Shown: piece by piece, positions 62,411 through 64,000 of the stretch | Layout of the letters: the number at the start of each line of letters is the position of its first letter | Numbering within the stretch: the first letter of the stretch is position 1 | NCBI RefSeq assembly: GCF_010206195.1 | Contig: NZ_VIQT01000009.1 | Coordinates: forward strand, 62,001-126,000 | DNA from: Anaerotruncus colihominis | GTDB taxonomy: Bacteria; Bacillota; Clostridia; Oscillospirales; Ruminococcaceae | DNA: 64,000 bases | Reading direction: 5' to 3' | Program-made: the position numbers and the translations under genes | The notes under the pieces: model-generated | The model's input: the letters and a program-made list of their open reading frames with translations, nothing else | Databases searched by the model: none | Told to the model about the DNA's origin: nothing

Positions 62411-64000
62411 TTGATAAAAATAAAAAAAATTGCCGCGCTGCTGACAGCGGGTATGCTTGCGTTTTTTTCAGCGGCTTGTAACGGTCCGGTCCCGTTTGGC
62501 GGGGCTGGAGAGGACGGAGGACATGTAAACGCGGACGAGGAACGTGCGCGCTTTGATGAATACCTGGAGGAGGACTTTGTCGCAACACTGGAGTCTGATC
62601 TTTTGACGCTTCATTATACGCTCAAAGACCCGGCGGCATATGGCATTGAAGATGTGGAGCCGACCTTTGGAGATGTGCAGCCGCCCCTTCTTTCTGACTA
62701 CGATGAGGAAATCGACCGGCTGAAAGGCTTTGACCGCTCCCTTCTGACAAAGGAGCAGCAGGAGCTTTACGAGATGCTGATGCGCTTTTACCGGCAGGAG
62801 CGCGGCGCGCTTGAGCAGGGATACGCCTATTATTCGGAACCCTGCGCGCCTGACGGAGGCGTGCAGGCGTCGCTGCCGATCACCCTGTCGGAATATCAGT
62901 TTTACACAGAGCAGGACGTACAGGATTACATCGCTTTGCTTGGAGATGTGGGACGCTATTACGACGACCTGGTCAAGTATGAGGAGGAACGCGCCCGCCG
63001 CGGCTTGTTTATGACGGACGATATGGTTGATCAGGTGATTGAAGGCTGTCGGACCTTTATCGCAAATCCGGAGCGGAATGTTTTAATCGCGACGTTTGAG
63101 ACGCGGTTGGATACGCTGGGCAGCCTTGATGAACAGACGCGCGCCCATTATATTGAACAAAATCATGCAGTGGTCATGGACACGGTGATCCCGGCCTATG
63201 AACGGATGATGGAAGGGTTTGAGAAGCTCAAGGGAACAGGCGTAAACCCCGGCGGCCTTTCCCATCTGGAGAAGGGGAAGGGGTATTATGAATATCTTGC
63301 AAGGAGCCTGACCGGCGTTGACGCAGCTCCGGAGGAGCTGGCCCGCCGGATCGATGAACGGTTTGGCGAATTGTTTTCACGGATGTTTCTGCTGTTGGGC
63401 GATGATGAAACATCGGAGCGTCTGATGGAGGAGATGGATGCGTTTTTGGAAGCTGACCGCGGTGAGCCGCGAGAACAGATCGATTTTTTGCATGCAGCGT
63501 CAAAGGGGATTTTCCCAGATGCGGGGGACATTTCCTACAATGTGCTGTACGTCGATCCGTCGCTGGAGGACAGCACCGCGCCGGCTTTCTATATGATCCC
63601 GCCGGCCGACGCGCCGGCTGAAAACCGGCTGTATATCAATCAGGGCCGCGATTCAGGAACCATCCTTTACGCTACGCTGGCGCATGAGGCGTATCCCGGG
63701 CATATGTATCAAAACAATTACTTTATTTCCACCAACCCGGCCATGCTTCGCCATCTGCTTTCCTACATGGGCTATAGTGAAGGGTGGGGCACCTACGCGG
63801 AGTTGTATTCCTATGAGCTGGCCGGCCTTGATGATCCCGTATTGGTCGAATTGCTCCAGATTAACAATGAGTTTTCGCTCGGCGTACTGGCGCGCAGCGA
63901 TATCGGTATCCATTACCAGGGCTGGACAGTCGAGCAGTTCGCCGCGTATCTCGATGACTTTGGATTTGATACGAACGACGCAGAGGACTTTTATTGGATG
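62411..64000 (+). CDS. DUF885 family lipoprotein (putative zinc peptidase), 3' end outside the window
   Basis: Open from TTG 62411 (GGGAGG seven bases ahead) to the last base, 530 codons without stop. Signal peptide with lipobox FSAAC (lipidated Cys23) anchors it outside the membrane. The DUF885 hallmarks are present: HEAYPGH with His425, Glu426 and His431, a probable gluzincin zinc site, then YSEGWGTYAE near residue 458, which should give the third ligand. DUF885 proteins are annotated as putative carboxypeptidases or peptidases; the substrate is unknown. About 50 residues should remain beyond the window. Confidence 0.92.
   Translation, partial: MIKIKKIAALLTAGMLAFFSAACNGPVPFGGAGEDGGHVNADEERARFDEYLEEDFVATLESDLLTLHYTLKDPAAYGIEDVEPTFGDVQPPLLSDYDEEIDRLKGFDRSLLTKEQQELYEMLMRFYRQERGALEQGYAYYSEPCAPDGGVQASLPITLSEYQFYTEQDVQDYIALLGDVGRYYDDLVKYEEERARRGLFMTDDMVDQVIEGCRTFIANPERNVLIATFETRLDTLGSLDEQTRAHYIEQNHAVVMDTVIPAYERMMEGFEKLKGTGVNPGGLSHLEKGKGYYEYLARSLTGVDAAPEELARRIDERFGELFSRMFLLLGDDETSERLMEEMDAFLEADRGEPREQIDFLHAASKGIFPDAGDISYNVLYVDPSLEDSTAPAFYMIPPADAPAENRLYINQGRDSGTILYATLAHEAYPGHMYQNNYFISTNPAMLRHLLSYMGYSEGWGTYAELYSYELAGLDDPVLVELLQINNEFSLGVLARSDIGIHYQGWTVEQFAAYLDDFGFDTNDAEDFYWM

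Noticed and set aside
1-64000. tRNA or rRNA genes, CRISPR arrays, transposases or integrases
   Set aside because: I looked for typical T-arm sequences, regularly spaced repeats and DDE/recombinase motifs in the gaps and found none; a covariance search could still find something degenerate.

Overview
The window looks like chromosomal DNA of an anaerobic, low-to-medium GC Gram-positive bacterium of the class Clostridia, most likely near the Oscillospiraceae/Ruminococcaceae. Reasons: strong AGGAGG-type ribosome binding sites with many GTG and TTG starts, sepF-ylmH-divIVA-ileS-lspA in Gram-positive order, a rubredoxin plus FprA flavodiiron protein pair (typical of strict anaerobes), a T-box leader in front of alaS, FakA/Asp23 neighbours, and lipoproteins where Gram-negatives would use periplasmic proteins. 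The taxon is inferred from gene content only. No rRNA, tRNA, CRISPR array or intact insertion sequence was recognised.

Layout. 1-8.1 kb: an accessory carbohydrate-acid locus with the 3' part of a D-2-hydroxyacid dehydrogenase, an FGGY sugar kinase, a LacI regulator, a TRAP transporter (DctP, DctM, DctQ) and an HpcH/HpaI aldolase. 8.1-14.5 kb: a decayed spacer, then a signalling cassette made of a receiver-only protein, a hybrid histidine kinase ending in an Hpt domain, and a hybrid histidine kinase whose C-terminus is a complete DegV fatty-acid-binding domain. 14.5-15.5 kb: a stand-alone TfoX C-terminal-domain protein and gene debris. 15.5-39.3 kb: conserved information-processing core: uvrB-uvrA, rubredoxin-fprA, miaB-ylbF-like, mutS-mutL-miaA-hfq, a HlyD-like protein, then yggS-sepF-ylmH-divIVA-ileS-lspA-rluD. 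39.3-46.8 kb: two tiny hypothetical genes, a CPA2 antiporter with a possibly structured leader, a DUF362 ferredoxin-type protein, a long-form PRPP synthetase, comM and mntP. 46.9-53.4 kb: phosphoglucomutase, rpmE, an RluA-type synthase, an amino-acid ABC transporter and a YmdB phosphodiesterase. 53.4-64 kb: a hairpin-rich leader in front of an orphan peptide-binding lipoprotein, Asp23, FakA, BioY, a small lipoprotein, T-box-alaS, a HIT protein and the 5' part of a DUF885 lipoprotein.

How parts fit together. The TRAP locus probably imports a sugar acid or related hydroxy-acid; the kinase, dehydrogenase and aldolase would convert it to central metabolites under LacI control. The three signalling genes contain all parts of a phosphorelay but no DNA-binding output. 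The mutS-mutL and uvrA-uvrB genes repair DNA; miaA and miaB modify A37 of tRNA; hfq follows miaA as in many bacteria.

The two observations I rate highest are a substrate-binding protein (50168-51034) whose two halves are in the reverse of the family order, that is, a circular permutation, and the histidine kinase-receiver-DegV fusion (11830-14517), which could link fatty-acid state to phosphorelay signalling. Next come a perfect 18-bp palindrome on the rpmE promoter, a long hairpin-rich transcribed leader at 53.55-53.96 kb, and paired repeats around the FGGY kinase and around prs.
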